From: Pseudomonas tolaasii NCPPB 2192
GTDB lineage: Bacteria > Pseudomonadota > Gammaproteobacteria > Pseudomonadales > Pseudomonadaceae
Length of the DNA stretch: 64,000 bases
Assembly (NCBI RefSeq): GCF_002813445.1
Contig: NZ_PHHD01000001.1
Span: 744,001-808,000, forward strand
Direction of reading: 5' to 3'
Shown: one piece after another, positions 25,446-34,309 of the stretch
How the letters are laid out: each line of letters starts with the position of its first letter
How positions within the stretch are numbered: position 1 is the first letter of the stretch
The notes under the pieces: model-generated
Database searches by the model: none
Told to the model about the DNA's origin: nothing
What the model saw: only the letters and a program-made list of their open reading frames with translations
Made by a program: the position numbers and the translations under genes

Positions 25446-25484
25446 AAAAAGCCCCTGTCACTCTGCAGTGACAGGGGCTTTTTT
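25446..25484. terminator. Bidirectional terminator between uvrA and bfr
   Basis: A long perfect stem, AAAAAGCCCCTGTCACT paired with AGTGACAGGGGCTTTTT around CTGC, with A-tract and T-tract on the two sides, so it stops transcription from uvrA and from the convergent ferritin gene. Confidence 0.93.
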
Positions 25485-25496
25485 GTAACCTGGAAA

Positions 25497-25961
25497 TCAG
25501 AACTGCGATTGCAGGTAATTCTCCAGGCCGACCAGCTTGATCAGACCTAACTGCTTTTCCAGCCAATAGGTGTGATCTTCTTCGGTATCGTTCAACTGAA
25601 CACGCAGGATTTCCCGAGTGACATAGTCATTGTGCTGCTCGCAGAGCTCAATGCCCTTGCAGAGCGCAGCACGCACCTTGTACTCCAGGCGCAGGTCTGC
25701 AGCGAGCATGTCAGGTACCGTGGTACCCACGTCCAGGTCATCCGGACGCATGCGCGGTGTGCCTTCCAGCATCAGAATACGGCGCATCAGCGCGTCAGCG
25801 TGCTGTGCCTCTTCTTCCATCTCATGGTTGATACGTTCGTAGAGCTCTGTGAAGCCCCAGTCTTCGTACATGCGCGAATGGATGAAATATTGGTCACGAG
25901 CAGCCAGTTCGCCCGTCAGCAACGTGTTGAGGTAATCGATTACGTCGGGGTGACCTTGCAT
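25497..25961 (-). CDS. bfr: Bacterioferritin-family ferritin, FtnA-like (no haem Met)
   Basis: A 154-residue iron-storage protein of the bacterioferritin family, forming a 24-mer shell. Ferroxidase ligands are present: E18, Y25, E51, H54, a Glu near 93 and the EEDH cluster near 127-130. The haem-ligating Met52 of E. coli Bfr is an Ala here (MEEEAQHAD, A52), as in the P. aeruginosa protein later renamed FtnA, which cannot bind haem in the normal way. The start at 25961 has GGGAG upstream and gives the family N-terminus MQGHPDVIDYLN. It lies next to katA, which suits joint protection from iron and peroxide. Confidence 0.9.
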   Translation of the reverse strand: MQGHPDVIDYLNTLLTGELAARDQYFIHSRMYEDWGFTELYERINHEMEEEAQHADALMRRILMLEGTPRMRPDDLDVGTTVPDMLAADLRLEYKVRAALCKGIELCEQHNDYVTREILRVQLNDTEEDHTYWLEKQLGLIKLVGLENYLQSQF

Positions 25962-26073
25962 CGCCCTACATCTCCCTGCTTGAAAGTCTGTAGTTTGAAC
26001 CATGATGACGTGGAGGTCACGGGACCAACGGCAGAAAAGTGAAGATTTCCGCAGAAAAGTAGCTGATTTAACG

Positions 26074-26099
26074 CAAAAACCGCCCAATTGAGGGCGGTT
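26074..26099 (-). terminator. Intrinsic terminator of katA
   Basis: Stem GGGCGGTT / AACCGCCC with a 6-base loop on the minus strand followed by a T-run (GGTTTTTGCG), 18 bases after the katA stop. Confidence 0.8.
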
Positions 26100-26116
26100 C
26101 TGCTTCTCGTTTAGAG

Positions 26117-27562
26117 TCAGCTAAGCGTTACGCCCAGCGCCTTTGCGATTGCTTCTCCATAAGCAGGGTCTGCCTTGTAGAAATGTTGCAACTGGACCTG
26201 GACCACTGCACTGGTGACACCCTCCATTGCGCCGGCGATATTGCTGACCAGCAATGCTTTTTGAGCATCATCCATCAAACGGAACAGCGCACCTGCATGG
26301 CTGTAGTAGTCCGTGTCTTCACGGTGATCGTAACGGTCAGCCGCACCGCTCAGCGTCAGAGGTGGCTCTGCGTATTGAGGCGCCTGCTTTGGCGCATCAG
26401 CGTAGCTGTTTGGCTCGTAGTTCGGCGACGCGCCGCCATTGCTGCCAAACGCCATGGAGCCGTCACGCTGATAGCTGTTCACCGGGCTACGCGGCGCATT
26501 CACCGGCAGTTGTTGGTGATTGGTACCCACGCGGTACCGGTGCGCATCGGCATAGGCAAACACGCGACCTTGCAGCATCCGGTCTGGGGAAAGGCCGACC
26601 CCCGGAACCATGTTGCTTGGACCAAAGGCGGCCTGCTCCACTTCAGCAAAGTAGTTCAGCGGATTACGGTTGAGCTCCAGCTCACCCACCTCGATCAACG
26701 GAAACTCTTTCTGCGACCAGGTTTTAGTCACGTCGAAAGGGTTCTCGTAATGAGCCGCCGCCTGGGCTTCGGTCATTATCTGAATATTGACGCTCCACTT
26801 GGGAAAGTCGCCGCGCTCAATCGCGCCAAACAGATCACGTTGAGCATAATCAGGATCGGTACCGGCCAGACGTGCAGCCTCGGCGGGGGCCAGATTCTTG
26901 ATACCTTGCTTGGTTTTGTAGTGCCACTTCACCCAGTGACGCTCGCCTTTGGCATTGATCAGACTGTAGGTGTGGCTGCCGAAGCCGTGCATATGACGGT
27001 ATCCATCGGGAATGCCGCGATCCGAAAACAGAATCGTGACCTGATGCAGCGATTCGGGTGAATGCGACCAGAAGTCCCACTTGGCCTGGTTGCTGCCAAG
27101 GTTGCTCTGCGGCAAGCGTTTTTGCGTGTGGATGAAATCCGGAAATTTGAGCGGATCGCGGATGAAGAACACCGGCGTATTGTTGCCAACGATGTCCCAG
27201 TTACCTTCTTCTGTATAAAACTTCAAGGCAAAGCCACGCGGGTCGCGCGCGGTATCCGCCGAGCCCCGCTCACCGCCTACTGTAGAGAAGCGCAGGAATG
27301 TTGGTGTCTGCTTACCCACTGACTCGAACAACTTCGCGCGCGTGTACTGGGTGATGTCTTTAGTAACCGTAAACGTACCGTAGGCACCCGAGCCTTTGGC
27401 GTGCACACGGCGTTCAGGAATGTTTTCCCGGTTGAAATGCGCGAGTTTCTCGATCAGATGGAAATCGTCGAGCAACAAAGGGCCACGCGGGCCAGCAGAG
27501 CGGGAGTTCTGGTTGTCAGCGACTGGGGCGCCACTGGCAGTAGTAAGGGTTTTCTGGCTCAT
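26117..27562 (-). CDS. katA: Monofunctional haem catalase
   Basis: A 481-residue small-subunit (clade 3) catalase that breaks hydrogen peroxide into water and oxygen. The distal His is H54 in RRVHAKGSGAYG, the distal Asn lies in IVGNNTPVFFIRD (127-128), and the proximal haem Tyr is in the RVFAYADAHRYRVG motif (about 340). The ATG at 27562 has GAGGAAG nine bases upstream; an in-frame TTG two codons earlier is less likely. A possible OxyR half-site (ATAG-N7-CTAA) lies about 105 bases upstream but the full four-part OxyR site is not seen. Confidence 0.95.
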   Translation of the reverse strand: MSQKTLTTASGAPVADNQNSRSAGPRGPLLLDDFHLIEKLAHFNRENIPERRVHAKGSGAYGTFTVTKDITQYTRAKLFESVGKQTPTFLRFSTVGGERGSADTARDPRGFALKFYTEEGNWDIVGNNTPVFFIRDPLKFPDFIHTQKRLPQSNLGSNQAKWDFWSHSPESLHQVTILFSDRGIPDGYRHMHGFGSHTYSLINAKGERHWVKWHYKTKQGIKNLAPAEAARLAGTDPDYAQRDLFGAIERGDFPKWSVNIQIMTEAQAAAHYENPFDVTKTWSQKEFPLIEVGELELNRNPLNYFAEVEQAAFGPSNMVPGVGLSPDRMLQGRVFAYADAHRYRVGTNHQQLPVNAPRSPVNSYQRDGSMAFGSNGGASPNYEPNSYADAPKQAPQYAEPPLTLSGAADRYDHREDTDYYSHAGALFRLMDDAQKALLVSNIAGAMEGVTSAVVQVQLQHFYKADPAYGEAIAKALGVTLS

Positions 27563-27762
27563 GCTCAATCTTCCTCAGGTCAGTCATGGAACTGCCGGCT
27601 AATCGGCTTGGAGGGAGTATTGACCATCAAGATGACACCATCAAATTCATTAAATCATGGACTTTGATAGAAAATAACTAATAACCGCCGGGCAAATAGC
27701 TTTGGTTTTTAGTAGGAGAAACGGCAGTGACTTGAGAAGAATAGTCGACTTTTTTACGCGCA

Positions 27763-27788
27763 CAAAAAACCGGGCACTAGGCCCGGTT
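27763..27788 (-). terminator. Terminator of the alpha ribosomal operon
   Basis: Stem AACCGGGC / GCCCGGTT, 5-base loop, followed on the minus strand by a T-run, 20 bases after the rplQ stop. Confidence 0.88.
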
Positions 27789-27808
27789 CTTCGTTACAGC
27801 TTGTCGTC

Positions 27809-28195
27809 TTACTCGGCGCTTACAGCTTCGCCGGCAGTAGCACGATCAACCAACTCGACGTACGCCATAGGCGCGTTGTCGCCAGCGCGGAAACCGCACT
27901 TGAGGATGCGCAGGTAGCCACCCTCACGGGTAGCGTAACGCTTGCCCAGGTCGTTGAAGAGCTTACCAACGATAGCTTTCGAACGAGTACGGTCGAAAGC
28001 CAGACGGCGGTTAGCCAGGCTGTCTGTCTTGGCCAAAGTAATCAGCGGCTCAGCAACGCGACGCAGTTCTTTAGCTTTCGGCAGTGTAGTTTTGATCAGC
28101 TCGTGCTCGAACAGCGACACCGCCATGTTTTGGAACATGGCCTTGCGGTGCGAGCTGGTACGGCTCAGGTGACGACCACTTTTACGATGACGCAT
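27809..28195 (-). CDS. rplQ: 50S ribosomal protein L17
   Basis: A 128-residue L17, located near the exit of the peptide tunnel. The N-terminus [20 protein letters not shown] is the family signature; the core ends near residue 118, followed by a short acidic tail AGEAVSAE. It is the last gene of the alpha operon, 41 bases after rpoA, and a terminator follows. Confidence 0.98.
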
Positions 28196-28236
28196 GGTTC
28201 ATTCCTTACCAAACTCACGTTCGGTGATTACGACGA

Positions 28237-29238
28237 TCAGGCAGTCGCCTTGTCGTCCTTCTTAAGACTTGCAGGCGGCCAGTTGTCGAGGCGCATGCCG
28301 AGGGACAGACCGCGGGAGGCCAGAACGTCCTTGATTTCAGTCAAGGATTTCTTGCCCAGGTTCGGAGTCTTCAACAGTTCTACTTCGGTACGCTGAATCA
28401 GGTCGCCGATGTAGTAAATGTTTTCCGCCTTAAGGCAGTTAGCCGAACGTACAGTCAGTTCCAGATCGTCAACCGGGCGAAGCAGGATCGGATCGATCTC
28501 GTCTTCCTGCTCGATTACCACTGGTTCGCTGTCACCCTTGAGGTCGACGAACGCAGCCAACTGCTGTTGCAGAATGGTTGCAGCGCGGCGGATAGCCTCT
28601 TCAGGATCCAGAGTACCGTTGGTTTCCAGATCAATAACCAGCTTGTCCAGGTTAGTACGCTGTTCGACACGGGCGTTTTCCACCACGTATGCGATACGGC
28701 GAACCGGGCTGAACGAAGAGTCGAGCTGCAAGCGACCAATGCTGCGGCTTTCGTCTTCATCGCTCTGACGCGAGTCGGCCGGTTCATAACCACGACCACG
28801 AGCTACGGTGAGCTTCATGTTCAGGGCGCCGTTAGACGCCAGGTTAGCGATTACGTGATCGGGGTTAACGATCTCGACATCATGATCCAGCTGAATATCG
28901 GCAGCGGTAACCACCCCCGAACCCTTCTTCGACAAGGTCAGCGTAACTTCGTCACGGCCGTGCAGCTTGATAGCCAGACCTTTAAGGTTCAACAGGATTT
29001 CAATTACGTCTTCCTGTACACCTTCGATGGCGCTGTACTCGTGGAGCACACCGTCAATCTCGGCCTCGACTACTGCACAGCCGGGCATTGAGGACAACAG
29101 GATGCGGCGCAGCGCGTTGCCCAGGGTGTGGCCAAAACCACGCTCGAGAGGCTCGAGAGTGATCTTAGCGCGGGTTGGACTGACAACCTGCACATCAATG
29201 TGACGGGGTGTCAGGAACTCATTTACCGAAATCTGCAT
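28237..29238 (-). CDS. rpoA: RNA polymerase alpha subunit
   Basis: A 333-residue RpoA. The N-terminal domain (about 1-235) dimerises and holds beta and beta-prime (LEPLERGFGHTLGNALRRILL); the C-terminal domain (about 250-325) binds UP elements and activators, with NCLKAENIYYIGDLIQRTE and the helix-hairpin LGKKSLTEIKDVL. It is the fourth gene of rpsM-rpsK-rpsD-rpoA-rplQ, which ties polymerase to ribosome supply. Confidence 0.98.
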   Translation of the reverse strand: MQISVNEFLTPRHIDVQVVSPTRAKITLEPLERGFGHTLGNALRRILLSSMPGCAVVEAEIDGVLHEYSAIEGVQEDVIEILLNLKGLAIKLHGRDEVTLTLSKKGSGVVTAADIQLDHDVEIVNPDHVIANLASNGALNMKLTVARGRGYEPADSRQSDEDESRSIGRLQLDSSFSPVRRIAYVVENARVEQRTNLDKLVIDLETNGTLDPEEAIRRAATILQQQLAAFVDLKGDSEPVVIEQEDEIDPILLRPVDDLELTVRSANCLKAENIYYIGDLIQRTEVELLKTPNLGKKSLTEIKDVLASRGLSLGMRLDNWPPASLKKDDKATA

Positions 29239-29260
29239 GGATGCACCTATTTTCTAGCCC

Positions 29261-29881
29261 TTACTTGGAGTAGAGCTCGACAATCAGGCTTTCGTTGATG
29301 TCGGCGGACAGATCACTGCGAGCAGGAACGTTCTTGAAAACGCCCGACTTCTTCTCAGTGTCTACTTCTACCCATTCTACGCGGCCACGTTGGGCACACA
29401 GATCGAGAGCTTGGACAATGCGAAGTTGGTTTTTAGCTTTCTCGCGAACTGCGACCACGTCACCAGCACGAACCTGGTAGGACGGAACGTTTACGGTTTG
29501 ACCGTTAACGCTGATCGACTTGTGCGATACCAGCTGACGGGATTCGGCACGAGTCGAACCAAAGCCCATACGGTATACAACGTTGTCCAGACGGCATTCG
29601 AGCAGTTGCAGCAGGTTTTCACCGGTTGCACCTTTCTTGCCAGCAGCTTCTTTGTAGTAGCCGCTGAACTGACGCTCGAGAACGCCGTAGATACGACGGA
29701 CCTTCTGCTTTTCACGCAGTTGGGTGCCGTAGTCGGACTGGCGACCGCGGCGTTGGCCGTGGATACCAGGTGCTGCTTCAATGTTGCACTTCGATTCGAT
29801 CGCGCGCACGCCGCTCTTCAGGAAGAGATCGGTGCCTTCGCGACGAGCGAGTTTGCATTTTGGACCAATGTAACGAGCCAT
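29261..29881 (-). CDS. rpsD: 30S ribosomal protein S4
   Basis: A 206-residue S4, an early 16S rRNA binder and, in E. coli, the translational repressor of this operon. It begins MARYIGPKCKLARREGTDL and carries an S4-type RNA-binding domain (about 96-160; CRLDNVVYRMGFGSTRAESRQLVSH region). Gap of 18 bases to rpsK. The zinc-ligand Cys set of some S4 forms is absent except C9, so it is the Zn-independent form. Confidence 0.98.
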   Translation of the reverse strand: MARYIGPKCKLARREGTDLFLKSGVRAIESKCNIEAAPGIHGQRRGRQSDYGTQLREKQKVRRIYGVLERQFSGYYKEAAGKKGATGENLLQLLECRLDNVVYRMGFGSTRAESRQLVSHKSISVNGQTVNVPSYQVRAGDVVAVREKAKNQLRIVQALDLCAQRGRVEWVEVDTEKKSGVFKNVPARSDLSADINESLIVELYSK

Positions 29882-29899
29882 TCTTTACAATCTCCTGGA

Positions 29900-30289
29900 T
29901 TACACGCGGCGCTTCTTCGGCGGACGGCACCCGTTGTGCGGGATTGGCGTCACGTCGGTGATGCTGGCGATCTTATAGCCACAGCCGTTCAAAGCACGGA
30001 CAGCAGACTCACGACCTGGACCTGGACCCTTGACGTTAACGTCGAGGTTTTTCAGGCCGTATTCCAGCGCAGCTTGACCAGCACGTTCAGCAGCTACTTG
30101 AGCAGCAAACGGGGTGGACTTGCGGGAACCGCGGAAACCCGAACCACCAGAGGTAGCCCAAGACAGCGCGTTACCTTGACGGTCGGTGATGGTCACGATG
30201 GTGTTGTTAAAAGAAGCATGGATGTGGGCGATGCCATCAACCACTGTCTTTTTAACTTTTTTACGAGGACGAGCAGCAGGTTTTGCCAT
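29900..30289 (-). CDS. rpsK: 30S ribosomal protein S11
   Basis: A 129-residue S11 on the platform of the small subunit near the mRNA exit. A basic N-terminus (RPRKKVKKTVVDG) leads to the core HIHASFNNTIVTITDRQGN and the C-terminal PHNGCRPPKKRRV that contacts 16S rRNA. It is the second gene of the alpha operon. Confidence 0.98.
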   Translation of the reverse strand: MAKPAARPRKKVKKTVVDGIAHIHASFNNTIVTITDRQGNALSWATSGGSGFRGSRKSTPFAAQVAAERAGQAALEYGLKNLDVNVKGPGPGRESAVRALNGCGYKIASITDVTPIPHNGCRPPKKRRV

Positions 30290-30319
30290 GATAATTTTCC
30301 TGTCGATTCGCTGGGGCGA

Positions 30320-30676
30320 TTACTTGCGGATCGGCTTACGCGGACCTTTACGGGTACGCGCGTTAGTCTTGGTACGCTGACCGCGTACTGGAAGACCACG
30401 ACGATGACGCAGACCGCGATAGCAACCGAGGTCCATCAAACGCTTGATTTTCATGTTGATTTCGCGACGCAGGTCACCTTCAGTGGTGAACTTCGCCACT
30501 TCGCCACGCAGCTGTTCAATCTGCTCGTCGCTCAGATCCTTGATCTTAGCGGCTGGGTTTACCCCAGCAACTGCGCAAATTTTCTGCGCAGTAGTGCGAC
30601 CAACACCATAGATGTAGGTCAGCGAGATAACAGTGTGCTTGTTATCTGGAATGTTAACGCCTGCAATACGGGCCAT
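30320..30676 (-). CDS. rpsM: 30S ribosomal protein S13
   Basis: A 118-residue S13 in the head of the small subunit, forming bridges to the 50S and touching the P-site tRNA with its basic tail (RTRKGPRKPIRK). It starts MARIAGVNIPDNKHTVISL and has the helix-two-turn-helix IYGVGRTTAQKICA. It is the first gene of the alpha operon; a promoter is readable about 60-90 bases upstream. Confidence 0.98.
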   Translation of the reverse strand: MARIAGVNIPDNKHTVISLTYIYGVGRTTAQKICAVAGVNPAAKIKDLSDEQIEQLRGEVAKFTTEGDLRREINMKIKRLMDLGCYRGLRHRRGLPVRGQRTKTNARTRKGPRKPIRK

Positions 30677-30735
30677 TCAGTGGGACTCCAATTGACAGCT
30701 ACCTACGCCCCGGAAGCCAAGAAATAGGGCGCGAG

Positions 30736-30764
30736 ATAATATCGCTGTAATAACAAATAATCAA
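30736..30764 (-). promoter_or_regulatory. Promoter of the alpha operon
   Basis: On the minus strand, -35 TTGATT (30764-30759), a 17-base spacer and -10 TATTAT (30741-30736). Predicted start near 30729, giving a leader of about 53 bases before rpsM, where S4 could act. The -35 box lies immediately next to the hairpin that follows rpmJ. Confidence 0.68.
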
Positions 30765-30788
30765 CCCGGCAGCGCACTAGCTGCCGGG
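30765..30788 (-). terminator. Hairpin between rpmJ and rpsM (spc/alpha boundary)
   Basis: Perfect 9-bp stem CCCGGCAGC / GCTGCCGGG with a 6-base loop, followed on the minus strand by TTGATTATTTGTTATT, which is U-rich but interrupted. It is probably a partial terminator at the end of the spc operon. Confidence 0.65.
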
Positions 30789-30805
30789 CTTCAAGCGGAT
30801 CACAC

Positions 30806-30922
30806 TCAGCCTTGGCGCTGTTTGTGACGCGGTTCCGCGCTGCAAATTACTCGAACAACACCTTCGCGGCGAATAATCTTGCAGTTACGGCACAGCTTTT
30901 TCACCGATGCACGAACTTTCAT
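30806..30922 (-). CDS. rpmJ: 50S ribosomal protein L36
   Basis: A 38-residue L36, read directly from the sequence: [20 protein letters not shown] at the start and EPRHKQRQG at the end. The zinc ligands of the C-plus form are present (C11, C14, C27 and H33), so this is the zinc-binding paralogue; a zinc-free paralogue, if any, is elsewhere. It lies 27 bases after secY. Confidence 0.97.
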
Positions 30923-30949
30923 CACCAACTCCTCGAACCTTATGGGTAC

Positions 30950-32278
30950 TCAGCGCAACATGCCGCTGCCGTAACCCTTCAGGTTGGCTTTCTTCATCAG
31001 GGATTCGTACTGGTGCGAAACGAGGTGCGATTGTACTTGGGACATGAAGTCCATCACAACCACGACCACGATCAGCAACGAGGTCCCGCCAAGGTAGAAC
31101 GGAACGTTTGCTGCAACCACCAGGAACTGGGGCAACAGGCACACGGCCGTCATATATAGAGCACCGAACAGGGTCAAACGAGTCAAAACGCCATCAATGT
31201 AGCGTGCAGACTGCTCACCTGGACGGATGCCCGGAATAAAGGCACCGGACTTCTTCAGGTTTTCCGCTACGTCTTTCGGATTGAACATCAACGCCGTATA
31301 GAAGAAGCAGAAGAAAATAATCCCTGCACTAAACAGCAGAATATTCAACGGCTGACCAGGAGCGATCGACTGAGAGAGGTCCTGCAGCCAGCCCATATTT
31401 TCAGACTGACCAAACCAGGTACCCAACGAAGCCGGAAACAGCAAAATGCTGCTCGCGAAAATTGCCGGAATAACACCGGCCATATTCACTTTCAGCGGCA
31501 AGTGGCTGGTCTGCGCAGCAAAAACCTTGCGGCCCTGCTGACGCTTGGCGTAGTGAACAGCAATACGACGCTGACCACGCTCAATGAACACCACAAAACC
31601 GATAATCGCTACTGCCAGCAAACCGATGGCAACCAGGGCAAAGATATTGATATCGCCCTGACGTGCAGACTCGAAAGACTGCCCGATTGCTCTCGGAAGA
31701 CCGGCGACGATACCTGCGAAAATCAACATCGAGATACCGTTGCCAACACCACGCTCAGTAATCTGCTCACCCAGCCACATCATGAACATCGCACCAGCCA
31801 CAAATGTGGATACCGCGACGAAATAGAAGCCAAAGTCACCAGTGAACGCAACGCCCTGCCCGGCCAGACCAACGGACATGCCGATAGCTTGAACCAGGGC
31901 GAGGACGACAGTGCCGTAGCGGGTGTACTGGCTAATCTTGCGACGGCCAGCTTCACCTTCCTTCTTCAACTGCTCCAGCTGCGGGCTGACGGCGGTCATC
32001 AGTTGCATGATGATCGATGCCGAAATGTACGGCATGATCCCCAGTGCAAAAATGCTCATCCGCTCCAGCGCGCCGCCGGAAAACATGTTGAACAAGCTAA
32101 GAATGGTCCCCTCATTCTGTCGAAACAGGTCTGCGAGTCGGTCCGGGTTGATACCTGGAACCGGGATGTGTGCGCCTATTCGGTAGACGATAATCGCCAG
32201 GAACAGAAAACGCAGACGAGCCCAAAGTTCAGACATACCGCCTTTGCCGAGCGCTGAGAGAGCACCTTGCTTAGCCAT
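30950..32278 (-). CDS. secY: Protein translocase subunit SecY
   Basis: A 442-residue SecY, the ten-helix pore of the Sec translocon in the inner membrane, partner of SecE (encoded at 57695-58063) and SecG. Recognisable parts are RIGAHIPVPGIN near the N-terminus, the plug and helix 2 region GGALERMSIFALGIMPYISASIIMQL (in part), and the C-terminal cytoplasmic tail QYESLMKKANLKGYG. It starts on the base following the rplO stop. Confidence 0.98.
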   Translation of the reverse strand: MAKQGALSALGKGGMSELWARLRFLFLAIIVYRIGAHIPVPGINPDRLADLFRQNEGTILSLFNMFSGGALERMSIFALGIMPYISASIIMQLMTAVSPQLEQLKKEGEAGRRKISQYTRYGTVVLALVQAIGMSVGLAGQGVAFTGDFGFYFVAVSTFVAGAMFMMWLGEQITERGVGNGISMLIFAGIVAGLPRAIGQSFESARQGDINIFALVAIGLLAVAIIGFVVFIERGQRRIAVHYAKRQQGRKVFAAQTSHLPLKVNMAGVIPAIFASSILLFPASLGTWFGQSENMGWLQDLSQSIAPGQPLNILLFSAGIIFFCFFYTALMFNPKDVAENLKKSGAFIPGIRPGEQSARYIDGVLTRLTLFGALYMTAVCLLPQFLVVAANVPFYLGGTSLLIVVVVVMDFMSQVQSHLVSHQYESLMKKANLKGYGSGMLR

Positions 32279-32716
32279 TTATTCCTCGAACTTGCCGCCA
32301 GCTGCTTCGATAGCCGAACGCGCACCTTTGGTGGCGCCGATTCCCTTGCCGATAGTGACAGCGCGAGTCACTTCACCGGACAGCATGATTTTCACACGCT
32401 GTACGTTGACGTTGATCACGTTGGCATCTTTCAGGGTCTGCAGAGTAACGATGTCGCCTTCCACTTTGGCCAGCTCGGACAGACGCACTTCTGCGCGATC
32501 CATGGCTTTCAGGGATACGAAACCGAACTTAGGCAGGCGACGATGCAGCGGCTGTTGACCGCCTTCAAAGCCTGGAGCAATGGTGCCACCGGAACGGGAG
32601 GTTTGACCTTTGTGACCACGGCCACCAGTCTTACCCAAACCGCTACCGATACCACGGCCCGGACGATGCTTTTCGCGACGGGAACCCGGCGCTGGACTCA
32701 GATCATTGAGTTTCAT
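32279..32716 (-). CDS. rplO: 50S ribosomal protein L15
   Basis: A 145-residue L15, a late-assembly protein reaching into the centre of the 50S. The Gly/Arg-rich N-terminal extension (SRREKHRPGRGIGSGLGKT, then GRGHKGQ) and the globular C-terminal part are typical. The stop abuts the secY start with no gap, so translation is coupled. Confidence 0.98.
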   Translation of the reverse strand: MKLNDLSPAPGSRREKHRPGRGIGSGLGKTGGRGHKGQTSRSGGTIAPGFEGGQQPLHRRLPKFGFVSLKAMDRAEVRLSELAKVEGDIVTLQTLKDANVINVNVQRVKIMLSGEVTRAVTIGKGIGATKGARSAIEAAGGKFEE

Positions 32717-32719
32717 CGA

Positions 32720-32896
32720 TTAACCCTCTACACGCAGCATGTAGTAAGCCTTGTTGATCATCCCGCGATTCTCGGGAGTATCCTGGACTTCTACAGTGTG
32801 ACCGATGCGACGCAGACCCAGACCTTTAACACACAGTTTGTGGTTAGGGATGCGGCCGGTCATGCTTTTGATCAGCGTTACTTTAACGGTAGCCAT
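32720..32896 (-). CDS. rpmD: 50S ribosomal protein L30
   Basis: A 58-residue L30, too short for many gene finders but clear here: [20 protein letters not shown] at the start, then [20 protein letters not shown] and the end [12 protein letters not shown]. It lies between rpsE (2-base gap) and rplO (3-base gap), the standard spc-operon position. Confidence 0.97.
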
Positions 32897-32898
32897 GA

Positions 32899-33399
32899 TC
32901 AGAAGATCTCCTTGACAGTCAGGCCACGCTTGGCAGCGATGGACTCAGGAGATTGCATGGCTTTCAAACCTTTGAAAGTGGCGTGAACCACGTTTACCGG
33001 GTTAGTCGAACCGTAGCACTTGGCCAGAACGTTCTGAACGCCAGCTACTTCGAGGACAGCACGCATAGCGCCGCCAGCGATGATACCGGTACCTTCAGAA
33101 GCAGGCTGCATGTACACCTTCGAAGCGCCGTGAGCGGACTTCATTGCGTACTGCAGAGTGGTGCCGTTCAGATCAACTTGGATCATGTTGCGACGAGCAG
33201 CTTCCATTGCCTTCTGGATCGCAGCAGGCACTTCACGCGACTTGCCACGGCCGAAGCCAACACGCCCTTTACCATCACCCACCACGGTCAACGCGGTGAA
33301 AGTGAAGATACGGCCGCCTTTAACGGTTTTGGCTACGCGGTTAACTTGAACCAGCTTCTCAATGTAGCCTTCGTCGCGCTTTTGGTCGTTATTTGACAT
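32899..33399 (-). CDS. rpsE: 30S ribosomal protein S5
   Basis: A 166-residue S5, which helps accuracy and mRNA unwinding at the 30S entry. The double-stranded-RNA-binding-like N-terminal domain ([20 protein letters not shown]) and the C-terminal domain with [18 protein letters not shown] are present. The gap to rplR is 3 bases. Confidence 0.98.
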
Positions 33400-33402
33400 A
33401 AC

Positions 33403-33753
33403 TTAGAACTCCAGCCCAGCTTCACGAGCAGCATCAGCCAGCGCTTTCACGCGACCGTGGTACTTGAAGCCAGAGCGGTCGAAAGCCACTTGCGAGACGC
33501 CAGCGGCCTTAGCACGCGTAGCGACCAGCTGGCCAACCTTTGTGGCCGCGTCGATGTTGCCGGTGGCACCATCACGCAGTTCTTTATCCAAAGTCGAGGC
33601 GCTTGCCAGGACTTTGTTGCCGTCGGCCGAGATGACCTGGGCGTAGATGTGCTGCGACGAGCGGAACACGCAGAGACGCACGACTTCGAGTTCGTGCATT
33701 TTCAGGCGTGCTTTGCGAGCGCGACGCAGTCGAGTAACTTTTTTGTCGGTCAT
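33403..33753 (-). CDS. rplR: 50S ribosomal protein L18
   Basis: A 116-residue L18, which with L5 and L25 binds 5S rRNA. A strongly basic N-terminus (TDKKVTRLRRARKARLKM) precedes the core with RLCVFRSSQHIYAQVI and the C-terminal FDRSGFKYHGRVKALADAAR. It lies in the spc cluster 10 bases after rplF. Confidence 0.98.
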   Translation of the reverse strand: MTDKKVTRLRRARKARLKMHELEVVRLCVFRSSQHIYAQVISADGNKVLASASTLDKELRDGATGNIDAATKVGQLVATRAKAAGVSQVAFDRSGFKYHGRVKALADAAREAGLEF

Positions 33754-33763
33754 TTGCTATGCC

Positions 33764-34297
33764 CTACTTCTTCTTGGCTTCTTTACGACGGACGACTTCG
33801 TCCGCGTAGCGCACACCTTTGCCTTTGTACGGCTCTGGTGGACGGAAGTCGCGGATCTCAGCGGCCACTTGACCTACCAGCTGCTTGTCGATGCCCTTGA
33901 TCAGGATATCGGTCTGGCTAGGGGTCTCAGCAGTGATGCCCGCTGGCAGTTCGTAATCCACAGGGTGCGAGAAGCCAAGGGCCAGGTTCAAAACCGTGCC
34001 TTTTGCTTGCGCCTTGTAACCAACACCGACCAGCTGGAGCTTGCGCTCGAAGCCTTGGCTTACGCCTTGGACCATGTTGTTTACCAACGCACGCGTGGTA
34101 CCGGCCATTGCGCGAGTTTGTTGATCGCCATTGCGAGCAGCGAAACGCAGCTCACCAGCTTCTTCAACGATCTCAACGGACGAATGGATGTTCAGTTCAA
34201 GAGTACCCTTGGCACCCTTCACCGAAAGCTGTTGGCCTGCGAATTTGACTTCGACACCGGCTGGCAGCTTAACGGGGTTCTTAGCGACGCGAGACAT
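33764..34297 (-). CDS. rplF: 50S ribosomal protein L6
   Basis: A 177-residue L6, two repeated alpha/beta domains near the factor-binding site of the 50S. Landmarks are MSRVAKNPVKLPAGVEV at the start and the second-domain motif IRDFRPPEPYKGKGVRYADE close to the end, followed by a Lys-rich tail. Confidence 0.98.
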   Translation of the reverse strand: MSRVAKNPVKLPAGVEVKFAGQQLSVKGAKGTLELNIHSSVEIVEEAGELRFAARNGDQQTRAMAGTTRALVNNMVQGVSQGFERKLQLVGVGYKAQAKGTVLNLALGFSHPVDYELPAGITAETPSQTDILIKGIDKQLVGQVAAEIRDFRPPEPYKGKGVRYADEVVRRKEAKKK

Positions 34298-34309
34298 GCT
34301 TATCCCCCC

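Noticed and set aside
27667..27681. OxyR-type half-site ATAG-N7-CTAA upstream of katA
   Set aside because: Only one of the two required half-site pairs is visible and its last base is off consensus, so it is not listed as a site.
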